Numbered from the stretch's first letter, positions 1-10,158 are shown. The stretch is DNA of 64,000 bases from Haladaptatus sp. DYF46 (GCF_021083305.1 NZ_JAJFAY010000004.1:62001-126000); one strand, 5' to 3'. Translations and numbers: made by a program. Notes: generated from the letters alone by a model not told the origin.

Positions 1-2
1 AC

Positions 3-1121
3 GTCGAACTCGACCGCGATGTGGAAGAGCGGTCGCCGCGGCCGAGCGAGGACGTCACGGTTACCCTCACGGCGGAAAATCGCGGCGAGAACGCGATTGC
101 GGACCTTCGCATCGTCGACGGCGTGCCGGAGCGATTGGCCGTGGTCGATGGGTCGCCGCGCCACGGGACGAGCCTCGGACCCGGTGAAACCGTCTCGTTC
201 TCCTATACGGTTCGAAGCCAGCGCGGAACGCACGAGTTCACGCCGACGACGCTCGTCGCCAAATCCACGAGCGGGACGAAGGAAGTCCGCGAGGAACGGA
301 CCCTTCCCGCGACGATGACCTGCGACACGTTCGTCGAGGACGTGCCGCTGTCGAAGTTGACGACCCCGACGCCGGGACATATCGAGACGGACGCGAGCGG
401 CGAAGGCATCGAGTTCCATTCGACGCGCGAGTATCGGCCATCGGACCCCATGAGCCGAATCGACTGGAAGCGGTTCGCCCGGACGCGGGAACTGACGACG
501 GTGAACTTCCGGGAGAGTCGCGCGGCGACCGTGTTACTTCTCGTGGACGCCCGTCCCGCCGCCTGCATCGCTCGCCGGTCGGGCGAACCCGACGCCATCG
601 ACCTCTCGGTGTACGCCGCGGAGCGAATCGCCAACGCGCTCGTCCGACAGAACGACCGCGTCGGTCTGGCCCTGTACGGGCCACAGGAGTTGTATCTCCC
701 GCCCGGCGGCGGACGGGAGCAGGTCGCCCGCGTTCGCGGAGCGTTGGAGGAAGTCGAGACGCCGGACGAACTGTCGGGCGTCAGCGGGCTGTTCGGTTCG
801 AGGCGGAAGGAGCGAACGATGGAGCGGCGGTTCAAACGCCTTCGAAAGCGGCTCTCCTCGGACACGCAGGTGATATTCCTCACGCCGCTCACCGACGATA
901 TCGCCGTGGACGTAACGAAGCGCTTCGACGCCTACGGCCACGCGGTGACGGTCGTCGCGCCGGACCTGACGGGGACGGAGACGGCCGGCGGCGCGGTGTC
1001 GGACATCGCACGGACGAAACGGCTGAACGAGATTCGACGGGGCAGCGTCCGAACCATCGACTGGTCGCCGGACGAACCGCTCGCGACGGCGGTCGAAAAG
1101 AGCGCGAGGTGGTCCGCATGA
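3..1121 (+). CDS. DUF58 domain protein (5' end outside window)
   Basis: The reading frame is open from base 3, so the true start lies upstream of the window. The visible part begins in a beta-rich segment resembling the CARDB-like half of haloarchaeal DUF58 proteins. It continues into the DUF58 core, which carries the short motif DWKRFARTR near base 465, and a von Willebrand A-like half (LLLVDAR near base 537). DUF58 proteins usually sit next to MoxR AAA ATPases and membrane-anchored vWA or transglutaminase proteins, probably in complex assembly or cell-envelope maturation; the exact role is unknown. The stop overlaps the next start (ATGA at 1118-1121), so the two genes are very likely co-transcribed and translationally coupled. 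Confidence 0.85.
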   Translation, partial: VELDRDVEERSPRPSEDVTVTLTAENRGENAIADLRIVDGVPERLAVVDGSPRHGTSLGPGETVSFSYTVRSQRGTHEFTPTTLVAKSTSGTKEVREERTLPATMTCDTFVEDVPLSKLTTPTPGHIETDASGEGIEFHSTREYRPSDPMSRIDWKRFARTRELTTVNFRESRAATVLLLVDARPAACIARRSGEPDAIDLSVYAAERIANALVRQNDRVGLALYGPQELYLPPGGGREQVARVRGALEEVETPDELSGVSGLFGSRRKERTMERRFKRLRKRLSSDTQVIFLTPLTDDIAVDVTKRFDAYGHAVTVVAPDLTGTETAGGAVSDIARTKRLNEIRRGSVRTIDWSPDEPLATAVEKSARWSA

Positions 1122-2602
1122 ACGGCGAAGTGAACCACAGTTCGACGCGCTTCGGCGGCGCACTGGCCGCCGTTATCGCGGCCTGTGCGGCCATCCTCCT
1201 CGGTTGGGGGACCGGCAACCTCGCCAGCGTCGCAGCGGGCGTCGTCGGCGCGGTCTGTATCGCGCTCGGCGCGATGGGAATGCAGTCGGCGGCGAACGAG
1301 CGACGGGCGGCGGCGAGCCTCGGCATCATCACCGGGGTGATTGCGCTCACCATCAGCCTCGGTCGGGGGACACCGCCGTTGTTCTCACTCCTGCTCGGAC
1401 TCGGCGTGACGGCAGTCGCGCTCAACGCGACCGTCGCCCTCTCTTCGGGAGTCAGCTATCCGGTCTACCTCATGCTCCGTCGGTCGCTCGCGGTGTTGGC
1501 CGTCGGGACGCTTCTCGCGATGTGCATCCACGTGACGGTGTTCAGAACGCTCGGCGGAGTGGGGAGCACGATACTCGTCAAAACCGTCACATCGAGTACG
1601 CTCGCCATGCTCATCAGCCTGCAAATCGGCTGTTTGGTGGCTGTCGAACTCCTCCACTGGGTCGTTCCGATACTGGACGACTGGCTCCCGTCGACGGCGA
1701 ACCTCCGCCATCGGATCCTCGAACCGTTCGGGTTCCGACTCGAAACGGTGCCGACGGCGTACTGGGTGTTCCTCGCGATGCAGGTCATCGTGGTGTTCTC
1801 CGGTTGGGGTCCGCGCTGGTTCGACGGACTGCTCACATTGCTGTCGGTGTTGGGCGACGTGGTCCGAGCGGTGATCGGTTCCGGCGTGCTTCAAGCCGTG
1901 GTCGGGGCTGTCATCCTGTTCGAACTGGTCGTTTTCGCCGCGCACGGCGCACAACACGTCATCATCGCGTGGATGGGTGACGAACCGCCGCAGACGCTCG
2001 CGTTCGCGACGGGGGGAATCGCCGCCGTCGCGTTGGCCGCCGTCGTCGCGGTAACATCGGCACTCTTCCCGACCGTCGGGGCGAGGTTTGCGAGTGCGGA
2101 ACCGTGGGGACTGGTGGAACAACTCGGTCCGGCGACGGTCATCACGGGCGGCGTGACCGGCGTGCTGTTGCTCCTCGTGTTGGTGCAGGTCGTGGCCGTC
2201 TTGGCCGTCCGTCCGTGGGTCGCCCTCGATTCGGCGAGCGGGTTCGCGTTCGGCGGTGCGGCCCTCTTCCTCGGGGCGCTCGTCGCCGCGGGATTGGGTG
2301 CGCCGCCGGTCGTCGTCTTCTGTGCGGTCGGTGCCGCCCTCGTCGTCCGCGACGTCGGCGACCACGCCGCGGAGGTCGGACTGCAAATCGGCCGAACCGC
2401 GAAAACGCGTCGAGGGGAGATCGCCCACGCGACCGGTGGAATTCTCGTCGCAGGTCTCGGCGTCGGTCTCGCGGTCGGGACGCTTTCGTTCGTCGGCCCG
2501 GTGTCGCTTCCGACGAGTTCGTGGCGTGCCTACCTCGCGCTCGTCCTCCTGTTGGTAGCGGTCGTATCGTTCACGGTACTCCTCGCAACCGACTCGGAAT
2601 GA
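1118..2602 (+). CDS. multi-pass membrane protein following DUF58 (DUF7519-like)
   Basis: Protein of 494 residues made almost entirely of hydrophobic Ala/Val/Leu/Gly segments, about a dozen predicted membrane spans, with few charged loops. I chose ATG 1118 over the in-frame GTG at 1109 because it overlaps the DUF58 stop as ATGA. In haloarchaea a long membrane protein of this kind commonly closes the MoxR/DUF58 operon, and I believe it corresponds to the family called DUF7519. The sequence shows no catalytic motif. The function is unknown; an envelope role with the DUF58 partner is an inference from context. Confidence 0.75.
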   Translation: MNGEVNHSSTRFGGALAAVIAACAAILLGWGTGNLASVAAGVVGAVCIALGAMGMQSAANERRAAASLGIITGVIALTISLGRGTPPLFSLLLGLGVTAVALNATVALSSGVSYPVYLMLRRSLAVLAVGTLLAMCIHVTVFRTLGGVGSTILVKTVTSSTLAMLISLQIGCLVAVELLHWVVPILDDWLPSTANLRHRILEPFGFRLETVPTAYWVFLAMQVIVVFSGWGPRWFDGLLTLLSVLGDVVRAVIGSGVLQAVVGAVILFELVVFAAHGAQHVIIAWMGDEPPQTLAFATGGIAAVALAAVVAVTSALFPTVGARFASAEPWGLVEQLGPATVITGGVTGVLLLLVLVQVVAVLAVRPWVALDSASGFAFGGAALFLGALVAAGLGAPPVVVFCAVGAALVVRDVGDHAAEVGLQIGRTAKTRRGEIAHATGGILVAGLGVGLAVGTLSFVGPVSLPTSSWRAYLALVLLLVAVVSFTVLLATDSE

Positions 2603-2642
2603 CGAAACATTTATTTCGAAACCAGCGTTAGTTTGATATAAC

Positions 2643-3296
2643 ATGGATCCCGGCCGGGCTCGATTCGCCGACTCCTCGCACGAGTTCGCGCGCTATCTGC
2701 ACGGACTCAAAAAACGGGGAAGCAACCTGCTCGTCACGGGAAACGTCCCCGATGACGTTACGGTACGGGCAACGCAGACGCTGTTCGGGCAGGGCAGTCG
2801 GCGGTATCGAGTTCTCGCACTCCTCGATGCGACCAATCGGATTCCGGAGTCGCTCTCGATCGACGAGGACCATTTATGGGTGGTCAACCGGGCCGGCGAA
2901 GAGCGCTCGGTCCCGGCGAGCGCGTCGAATACCGTGTCAGTGGACGATCCCTGCGATCTGGATTCGGTTCGGCGCGAAATCGCCACCGCGGCGGAGTTCT
3001 ACGACGACAGGTTCGGCGAACTCGGACCCTCCGAACTCAGAGTCGGAGTCGATTTGGGTGCCGAGGAGGATCTCGAGTCTATCGAGCGGTTTCTCGACGA
3101 AACGGCCAAGATCGTCGTCGAACACCGCGGAATGGCCCACTATCACCTCCCGAAACCGGACGACGATCCGCTCGTCGATGCGCTTTCGCCGCTGTTCGAT
3201 GCCCGTATCGAACTCCGACAGGAACCCGGCCAGCCACCCGAACAGCGGTGGCACGTCCCCGCGTTCGGGAAGACGACCATCTGGGTACGACTGTAA
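2643..3296 (+). CDS. haloarchaeal conserved protein, DUF7504-like
   Basis: Soluble protein of 217 residues with no signal peptide or membrane span. The N-terminal stretch (SNLLVTGNVPDDVT, about residues 26-40) looks like the start of a RecA/KaiC-type fold, but no Walker A P-loop is present, so it is probably a non-hydrolysing relative. It resembles the widespread haloarchaeal family I know as DUF7504, often found near signalling genes. A TATA-like stretch (catttattt) lies about 35 bases before the ATG, indicating its own promoter and a short leader. The molecular function is unknown. Confidence 0.65.
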   Translation: MDPGRARFADSSHEFARYLHGLKKRGSNLLVTGNVPDDVTVRATQTLFGQGSRRYRVLALLDATNRIPESLSIDEDHLWVVNRAGEERSVPASASNTVSVDDPCDLDSVRREIATAAEFYDDRFGELGPSELRVGVDLGAEEDLESIERFLDETAKIVVEHRGMAHYHLPKPDDDPLVDALSPLFDARIELRQEPGQPPEQRWHVPAFGKTTIWVRL

Positions 3297-3399
3297 CGTT
3301 CGAAGTCGAAATGGGGGTTCGAAAGGCCGTTCTCCCGCCGATGGTGGATCACGGTGAAGATCTAGCGGTTTTAACGGGTCGCACGCGAACGGGTTCGCT

Positions 3400-4300
<901 letters not shown>

Positions 4301-5584
4301 GCGAGATTCGGGAGTACTTTCTGTCTGATGTTCTCCGCACCATTACTATCGGCGTTCGCAACCAATCCACACTCACAGACGTACAAGCCTCGCTGAACGC
4401 GCTGGCGGTCGTCTGACCGACCGCACGCTGAACACGTTTTCGACGTGTTGCGCTCGGACTTCGTGACAACAGAGATGCCACGTTCTTCGGCCTTGTACTC
4501 AAGCATCGACGTGAAGCGGTCAAACGCCCATCCATGCAAGTCGAGATTGCCGTGCTTCCCCCAATTTCGTGAGTCGCCGTTCTCGTCCTCGCGGATGCCA
4601 CCGAGGTCACCAACAACAATCGTCCCGACACCTCTTTTGGAACACTCGGATACGATATCCTTCGAGAGTGTATGCAAGAAGTGAGTCCGGCGGTCGGTAC
4701 GCTTGGTGTCGAGACGGCGGGCTTCGCGTGACGCCGAATTGTCCGTCTTGGCGCGCTTTTTGGCGAAGTAGTATTCGTCCTCTTTGAGCGCGCCACCGGG
4801 ATACAACACGGATTCATCACCGTACGAGACGGTGGCGAGGTTGCAGATGCCAAGGTCAATGCCTGCCACGCCATCACCGGGCGATTCGGCTTCGTCAATC
4901 GAGACGCGACAGACGAACTGCAACCGCCAGATGCCGTGTTCGTACACCGCACGAACTTGCTGAACGTTCTCGATAGTCCTCTCGGACGGGCCGATGGCAT
5001 CGTATTCGCACAGAACGAAGTCCGACCAATCCTCTTTGAGGTTCTTGCCTTTCGAGAGACGGACTCGGTTGTTGTGCGTGTCGTGCTTGAAGCCAGCGGC
5101 TTTGAACGTGATCGTCGACCGTGGATGGTCGTCGTTGTGTTTGCGGTAGCCGGGCGGATTCGCGTTCGTGTCCCCGTTTCGGCGCTTGCCGTACCAGCTG
5201 TTGAACGCCTCACCGAGTTCTTGGAGAACTCGTTGACTAGACTGAGAATGGAGGTCGACGTAGCGTTCGTGGTTCTTGAGGTAGGCCATAAGCGCGTTAG
5301 CGTCGGGAATCTGGCCGCAGGCATCCCAGACTCGTTGGGCCGTCCATCGGCCAACGTTCCAGAGCTTGCTGGCGGCGAATCCAAACGAATCGAGGTCGTT
5401 GCGCACCTGCGAGTAGTTGCAGATACGGGCACGATAAGTTCGCGTAACGACCTGATTCGCCATACGTAACCTATGTCACCACAAATACTTATACTTGCGT
5501 AGTGTGGAGTGAAAGTGAAAGAATCCGTGGAATATCCGGCCCTGCTATCGTCGGCGGTTGCTGGGTACGTTGTCGGATTCATCC

Positions 5585-5598
5585 CGCCCTAAAGGGCG
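5585..5598 (-). repeat. left-end stem-loop of the TnpB element
   Basis: CGCCC (5585-5589) pairs with GGGCG (5594-5598) around a TAAA loop. It lies about 20 bases inside a GTAA (TTAC on the other strand), as expected for the left end of an IS200/605 element, and resembles the right-end hairpin. Confidence 0.65.
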
Positions 5599-5720
5599 AG
5601 GCTTTCTCCCCAAATCTCCGTAAGGACCGAAATCGACCGACGGGAGGGGATAGTATTCTACGTAGATTCAGGAATGAGAGTCGAAATTGGATGGTGAGTA
5701 TTGATAGTATGAAGAGTTGC

Positions 5721-5738
5721 AATACTATCGATAGTATT
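5721..5738. promoter_or_regulatory. 18-bp perfect palindrome with neighbouring half-sites
   Basis: AATACTATCGATAGTATT reads the same on both strands. The half-site GATAGTAT also occurs at 5649 and 5703. This AT-rich cluster lies in the roughly 480-base non-coding stretch between the TnpB element and the receiver-like gene. It looks like an operator array or a protein-binding repeat; no adjacent promoter obviously uses it. Confidence 0.4.
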
Positions 5739-5799
5739 ATAGTAGAACTGAATTACCCATTCCGTGTACGACTAAACGATGACGAAGTAGCGCCCCACC

Positions 5800-5960
5800 A
5801 CCCCGATGGTCGTTCCCCTAACGGCCACGCTTCGGCCCTCCCCAACCGCCCCATGGCCGTCGGTTCCCGATGGCCACCCCCCTCCCCCCACGGTCGTTTT
5901 TCCGACGACCACGCTTCGGCCCTCAGCCGCCCCTGCTGCCCTCATGGCCTCCGGTGGGAC
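5800..5960. repeat. GC-rich imperfect direct repeats
   Basis: A block running from GGTCGTT to CCACGCTTCGGCCCTC occurs twice, near 5811 and 5893, with diverged copies of GGCCGTCGG between. The minus strand is open across it (start 5975), but the peptide is a degenerate Gly/Val repeat with no recognisable domain, so I do not call a gene. The rest of 5620-6098 holds only the palindrome cluster described separately. Confidence 0.4.
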
Positions 5961-6098
5961 GCGAACGTTCGTCATCTCTCCTCCATTCTTCCTCCACACC
6001 GTTCTGCAATCCGGTGATACCGAGAGGTTCGCGTGCACTCATGTCGAAACTGGCAAGGTATCGGAGACGTGCTATCGCCAAAATCGGGACGGTACGGA

Positions 6099-6479
6099 TC
6101 AGCGGTTCATGCGGATATATTCCATCAGTCCGCGTATCGTCGCCTGTAAGTCGGCCTTGTCCACCGGCTTTTCGAGGATGGTCTGTGCGCCCCGGCTGAC
6201 CGCCTTCTGTCGCATCGCGGGCGGAATCTGTGCGGCGAGGACGAGCATCGGGATGTCGCGGTCGTTGAGTTGCTCACAGCGCTTCCAGATGTCTTCAGTA
6301 AAGCCGTCGACGTCGAGGACGGCGAGCGCGACGTCGTCACGCTGGTGGACGAGTTCGTCGAACTCGTCCATACTGGTCGCTATCTCTACGTCGTAACCGC
6401 CGTTTTTGAGCAGGTCCGCGAGGAGTTCGAGGTTTCGTTCCCGCTTTCCCAGCGCGAGGATGAGCGCCGCCTCACCCAT
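6099..6479 (-). CDS. receiver-like (CheY-fold) protein, degenerate
   Basis: Protein of 126 residues from ATG 6479. It has the length and pattern of a response-regulator receiver domain: D56 in AVLDVDGF matches the phospho-acceptor strand and ILEKP near the C-terminus carries the conserved lysine. The acidic pair normally following the first strand is missing (LILALGKRERN), so phosphorylation may be lost. The start lies inside the end of the KaiC-like gene (ATGGGTGA overlap, 6472-6479), which argues for translational coupling and a shared signalling role. No output domain is present. Confidence 0.75.
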   Translation of the reverse strand: MGEAALILALGKRERNLELLADLLKNGGYDVEIATSMDEFDELVHQRDDVALAVLDVDGFTEDIWKRCEQLNDRDIPMLVLAAQIPPAMRQKAVSRGAQTILEKPVDKADLQATIRGLMEYIRMNR

Positions 6480-7395
6480 TATTCGGCTCCGACCGTCCCC
6501 GGGCCACTTCGGGAGACCCCGAGAGTACACCGTTGAGTTCGGTCAGGGGTTCGCCGACTTTGAGACCGTGTTCGGTTATCTCGAATTCGCGGAGCATTCG
6601 TTCGAAGTCGCTCGTCCGTTTTTTCAACACGCCGATGGCCTTGCGCATCTCGCCGGCAATTTCGAGATGCCGAAGGAAAACGATGTTGTCCGCCAGATAG
6701 CTGATACCCGCTTCGGTGGCTTGGAACTCGCCGGTTACGGTGTCGATCTCGTCCACCAGAATGGCGGTGATACCCATGTTCTTCAGGTAGCGACAGAGCG
6801 TGTGGAGTTTGCGGACCAACACGCGGTCATCGGTGTCGCGGAGCGACAGTTTGTAGCCGTCGATGCCGTCGATCATGACGATGCTGGCGTCGTTGTCCTC
6901 GACGTCCATTCGAACGCGGTGGGCGAACTCGGTCGCGGAGCAGTCGAGGGGCTTCATCTCCTCGATGGAGAGCGCTCCCTGTGCTTCCATCTGTTCGACC
7001 GGGATGTTGATCTTCCGGCTTCGCTCGCGGAACGTTTCGAGGGTTTCCTCGAACATGTACATGACCGAGCGTTCGCCGCGGCCCGCGGCCTCCTTCATGA
7101 ACTGCGTTCCGACGGTGGTTTTGCCGACGCCCGTGGGGCCGCTCAGGATGGTGATGGTTCCGCGCTCGAAACCGCCGTTGAGGAGTTGATCCACCTCCGG
7201 GACGCCCGAGGAGATGGACTTCAGTTCGAACGGTTCCGAGTGTTCAGCGGGCGTGAGTTCGGGGAACACCACGATGCCACCGTCCTGAATACGCAAAGCG
7301 TGGTCGCCCTCGTTGACCGAGGACCCGCGAAACTTCGGCACGTTGATGGTCCGACCGTACGAGGAGTGTTCGAGTTCTATCGTCCCGTCGGTCAT
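6472..7395 (-). CDS. KaiC-like RecA-family ATPase, C-terminal part (split gene)
   Basis: 307 residues from an ATG just after an in-frame TAG. Contains a complete second KaiC-like domain: Walker A GPTGVGKT (86-93), Walker B region SIVMIDGIDG, and family features such as YMFEE. It is in the same frame as the upstream half, separated only by TAG at 7414-7416 and the six codons for DDDLQY, so ancestrally they were one two-domain protein of about 490 residues. The downstream ATG may serve as an internal restart, giving a single-domain product. Two-domain KaiC-like ATPases are common haloarchaeal signalling proteins; a circadian role should not be assumed. Confidence 0.8.
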   Translation of the reverse strand: MTDGTIELEHSSYGRTINVPKFRGSSVNEGDHALRIQDGGIVVFPELTPAEHSEPFELKSISSGVPEVDQLLNGGFERGTITILSGPTGVGKTTVGTQFMKEAAGRGERSVMYMFEETLETFRERSRKINIPVEQMEAQGALSIEEMKPLDCSATEFAHRVRMDVEDNDASIVMIDGIDGYKLSLRDTDDRVLVRKLHTLCRYLKNMGITAILVDEIDTVTGEFQATEAGISYLADNIVFLRHLEIAGEMRKAIGVLKKRTSDFERMLREFEITEHGLKVGEPLTELNGVLSGSPEVARGRSEPNNG

Positions 7396-7413
7396 GTACT
7401 GCAGGTCGTCGTC

Positions 7414-7947
7414 CTACGACTCGTCGCTGTGCTGGGACGTGAAGAGGACCGTCGCGCCCTGCTCTTTCAGGTAGTGCATGAACGCGATGACCTGCTTTCG
7501 GAACTGATAGTCGTCCGAGGTCAAATGACGAAGTCGAGTGAGTGGGTCGATGAACACCCGGTCGGGGGCGATGGATTCGACCCGGTCGGTTATCGCCTGC
7601 GTGAGCGGTTCCTGTTCGACTTCGCTCGGCGTGAAGATGTCGTAGGACTGGTCGTCGACGAACACGTCCGAGTCCGGACTCAAATCGAGAAAGTGGACGT
7701 CCGAAAGGTCGATATCGAGGGTCGAAGCGTTGTCCCGGATGTCGTCTTCTGACTCCTCCAGATTGACGAACAGCACCGTCTCGTCCGACTCGGTACCAGC
7801 GGTGAGATACTTCATTCCGAGAATCGTCTTCCCCGTTCCCGGGTCACCGCGGAGGAGATAGCTCCGTTCAGCGATGAATCCCCCACGTAAAATCTCGTCG
7901 AGGCCCGATGTTCCGGTCGAAATTTTTGTCAGATTAGAACCACTCAT
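7414..7947 (-). CDS. KaiC-like ATPase, N-terminal domain ending at in-frame TAG
   Basis: 177 residues with Walker A GDPGTGKT (34-41), the EES motif after strand two, and Walker B-like DRVFIDPLTRL. It stops at TAG (7414-7416) right after TSQHSDES; codons beyond continue in the same frame (DDDLQYMTDGTIELEH) as a normal KaiC linker. So this is either a pseudogene made by one base change, a sequencing error, or a gene expressed as two polypeptides. A TATA-like stretch (aaatatac on the minus strand, near 7985) lies about 35 bases upstream of the ATG. Confidence 0.8.
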   Translation of the reverse strand: MSGSNLTKISTGTSGLDEILRGGFIAERSYLLRGDPGTGKTILGMKYLTAGTESDETVLFVNLEESEDDIRDNASTLDIDLSDVHFLDLSPDSDVFVDDQSYDIFTPSEVEQEPLTQAITDRVESIAPDRVFIDPLTRLRHLTSDDYQFRKQVIAFMHYLKEQGATVLFTSQHSDES

Positions 7948-8097
7948 GCACGCGTTGTCATAAGTAGCGATTCGGAGAGTATATTTCTATCGAATCGATT
8001 GACCCAAAATCGAACGGTAGGTGGTAGCTATACAAGGGTTTAAGAGGGACTCCCGAACGTTGGTAATTTATTCCGGCGACCTGTGGATCGAACGAGG

Positions 8098-8742
8098 ATG
8101 TTCCGCGATTGTACTCAATCGTTGACACCAACGGCCGCGATGTACCCCGGCGACCCACAGGTAGAGCGCGTTCCGCACGCGACACACGAGGAGGACGGGT
8201 ATCGCGTCACCCGACTCGAACTCGGAACCCACAGCGGGACCCACGTCGATGCACCCTACCACACCGAACCCGACGGCCGGACCCTCGATTCGTTTCCCGT
8301 CGAGACGTTCGCCTTCGACGCACTCCGCGTCGACGTGCGCGGAAAATCGCCGCGCGAACCGATCGGCGGAGGCGACTTACCGGACGCCACGGACGGCGAC
8401 CTGCTCGTCTTCCACACCGGATGGGACGCTCACTGGGGAACCGACACCTACTTCGACCACCCGTATCTCACGGCCGACGCGGCGGCGTGGTGCGCCGACC
8501 ACGACTATCACGTCGCCATCGACGCCCTCAACGTGGACCCCACGCCGACCGAGAACGCACGCGATGACGAACCCGACGGTGTGCCCGCCCACCACGAACT
8601 GCTCGGCACCGATCACCTCATCGTGGAGAACCTGACGAACCTCGACGGCCTTCCCCGACGGTTCCGGCTTTCGGCGTTCCCGCTGTCGGTGGAAAACGCC
8701 GACGGCGCGCCGGTCCGGGCGGTTGCGGAGTTCGGAGAATAG
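8098..8742 (+). CDS. cyclase-family / kynurenine formamidase-like hydrolase
   Basis: 214 residues from ATG 8098; an in-frame GTG at 8083 is less likely. The signature HSGTHVDAPYH (about residues 49-59) holds the metal-binding His/Asp set of the cyclase family (PF04199), which includes bacterial arylformamidase KynB and several amide hydrolases. Later conserved pieces are VFHTGWD, AIDALNVD and HHELLG. Family members hydrolyse N-formylkynurenine or related cyclic/amide substrates; no tryptophan-degradation genes are nearby, so the substrate is open. Transcribed divergently from the KaiC-like gene. Confidence 0.8.
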   Translation: MFRDCTQSLTPTAAMYPGDPQVERVPHATHEEDGYRVTRLELGTHSGTHVDAPYHTEPDGRTLDSFPVETFAFDALRVDVRGKSPREPIGGGDLPDATDGDLLVFHTGWDAHWGTDTYFDHPYLTADAAAWCADHDYHVAIDALNVDPTPTENARDDEPDGVPAHHELLGTDHLIVENLTNLDGLPRRFRLSAFPLSVENADGAPVRAVAEFGE

Positions 8743-8813
8743 AAAGAACGGAGCGGAACCGCGACAAACTGGCGAACCGACAGGTTGAATTCCGTCAGAA
8801 AGTATCGGCACAC

Positions 8814-9035
8814 ATGGATACCGCCCTCCGAATCCGACTGGACCTTCTGGTCCTCTTATCGTTCGTCTGTGCCTCGTTTCTCGGGACCATTGCGGTCGGA
8901 GTGACGGGAGCGAAAGCGCTCGGCACGTCGATGTTCTTTTTCGGCGTGTGGGCCGTGTTTTCGTTCTTCCTCGTGCAATGGAGGGAGCTCCGCGACGAAG
9001 ACGACGCGAACACCGAAGACGCGGAAATCGAGTAA
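8814..9035 (+). CDS. small two-span membrane protein
   Basis: 73 residues: two hydrophobic helices (about 10-33 and 37-53), then a strongly acidic tail (RDEDDANTEDAEIE). The start is ATG 8814. No family is recognised. It stands alone between the cyclase-like gene and the convergent sugar permease. Confidence 0.5.
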   Translation: MDTALRIRLDLLVLLSFVCASFLGTIAVGVTGAKALGTSMFFFGVWAVFSFFLVQWRELRDEDDANTEDAEIE

Positions 9036-9090
9036 GAGGAGGTGTTCGAAGGGGACGAGCCCTTTCAAACCGTTCGCGGCCGCTCGCCGG

Positions 9091-10158
9091 TCAGCCTTCC
9101 ATTCCGCCGAACGAAAGCCCGCTCTCGATGTAGCGCTGGGCGAACAGATACACGAGGACGATGGGCGTCGCGAAGGTCAGGGCGAAGGCCGAAAAGCGCG
9201 CCCACGGCGTCGAATACTTCCCGACGAGGCTGTACAGGCCGACGGGAAGCGTGTACTTGCTCGTATCGAGCAGCAGCTGTGCGACGATGAACTCCGTCCA
9301 TCCGGCGAGGAAACTGAAGACAAGGACCGTCGCCAGCCCCGCCTTCGACAGCGGGATAATGATTTCCCAGACGATGCGCCACGAGGGCGCGCCGTCCATC
9401 ATCGCCGCCTCCTCGTATGACGTCGGAATGTTGTCCATGTAGGTCTTCAACAGCCACGTGTTGAACGGGACGGCCGTCGCGGCGTAGTAGGCCGCGAGCG
9501 CGAGTTTGCTGTTGTCGAGTCCGAACTGGACGAAGGTGGCGTACAGCGCGATGAGCGCCGCGACGCCGAGTCCGCCGCCGACCTGCGTGAACAGGACGTA
9601 CAGATAGAGCACCTTCGACCGGAAGAGGAACTTCCGGCGCGAGAGCGCGTACGCCGCCGGAATCACTATCGCCATCGTGAGGATGACGGTGGGCACCGCG
9701 ACGGTGAAACTGTTCCAGAGGAACAGCGGAAAGTCCGAACACCCGCCGAACCGAGCACAATCCACCGTGGTCGAGATGCCGGGCGTGTGCAGCGCGATTT
9801 GTTTCCCGAACAGGTGGACCGCGATGTCGTAGCCCGGAACCTCCATGCCGCCGAGGACCCACAGATACGCGTCGAACGAGGGTTGCTTCGGGAGGAGTCG
9901 GATGCCGCTCGTACTGTAGAGCGACCCGCCGGTCCCGGAGAGCGAAGCGAGGAATATCCAGTAGATGGGGAACAACAGCGCCCCGAGCATCACCAACGCG
10001 AGCGCGGTGGCGACGAGTTTCGCCGCCACGGTGCGCGCCGACACCTCGCCGGTTCGGAGGCCGACGACGGTGTACCTGACCGATTCGGCGGCGCGTCCGG
10101 GTGCGCCGAGCGCGTGCCGAGCGTCGTCCGCGAATCCGCCGAGGATACCGCCGCTCAT
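9091..10158 (-). CDS. ABC sugar transporter permease, MalG type
   Basis: 355 residues, about six membrane spans. The EAA loop that contacts the ATPase is clear: YEEAAMMDGAPSWRIVWEI, followed by PLSKAG. The N-terminal 60 residues are an extra soluble stretch before the first span. The start overlaps the stop of the upstream permease (ATGA, 10155-10158), so the two are translated together. With the binding protein upstream and the ATPase gene across the divergent promoter they form a CUT1-type importer, here most likely for maltodextrins because glucoamylase and amylase genes are adjacent. Confidence 0.9.
   Translation of the reverse strand: MSGGILGGFADDARHALGAPGRAAESVRYTVVGLRTGEVSARTVAAKLVATALALVMLGALLFPIYWIFLASLSGTGGSLYSTSGIRLLPKQPSFDAYLWVLGGMEVPGYDIAVHLFGKQIALHTPGISTTVDCARFGGCSDFPLFLWNSFTVAVPTVILTMAIVIPAAYALSRRKFLFRSKVLYLYVLFTQVGGGLGVAALIALYATFVQFGLDNSKLALAAYYAATAVPFNTWLLKTYMDNIPTSYEEAAMMDGAPSWRIVWEIIIPLSKAGLATVLVFSFLAGWTEFIVAQLLLDTSKYTLPVGLYSLVGKYSTPWARFSAFALTFATPIVLVYLFAQRYIESGLSFGGMEG

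Noticed and set aside
5772-6038. Minus-strand small gene in the GC-rich repeat
   Set aside because: Its peptide merely reflects the DNA repeat, with no family features.
7414-7416. Pyrrolysine or suppressed amber codon as the default reading
   Set aside because: No pyl genes are visible and haloarchaea are not known to use it generally; kept only as a testable alternative.
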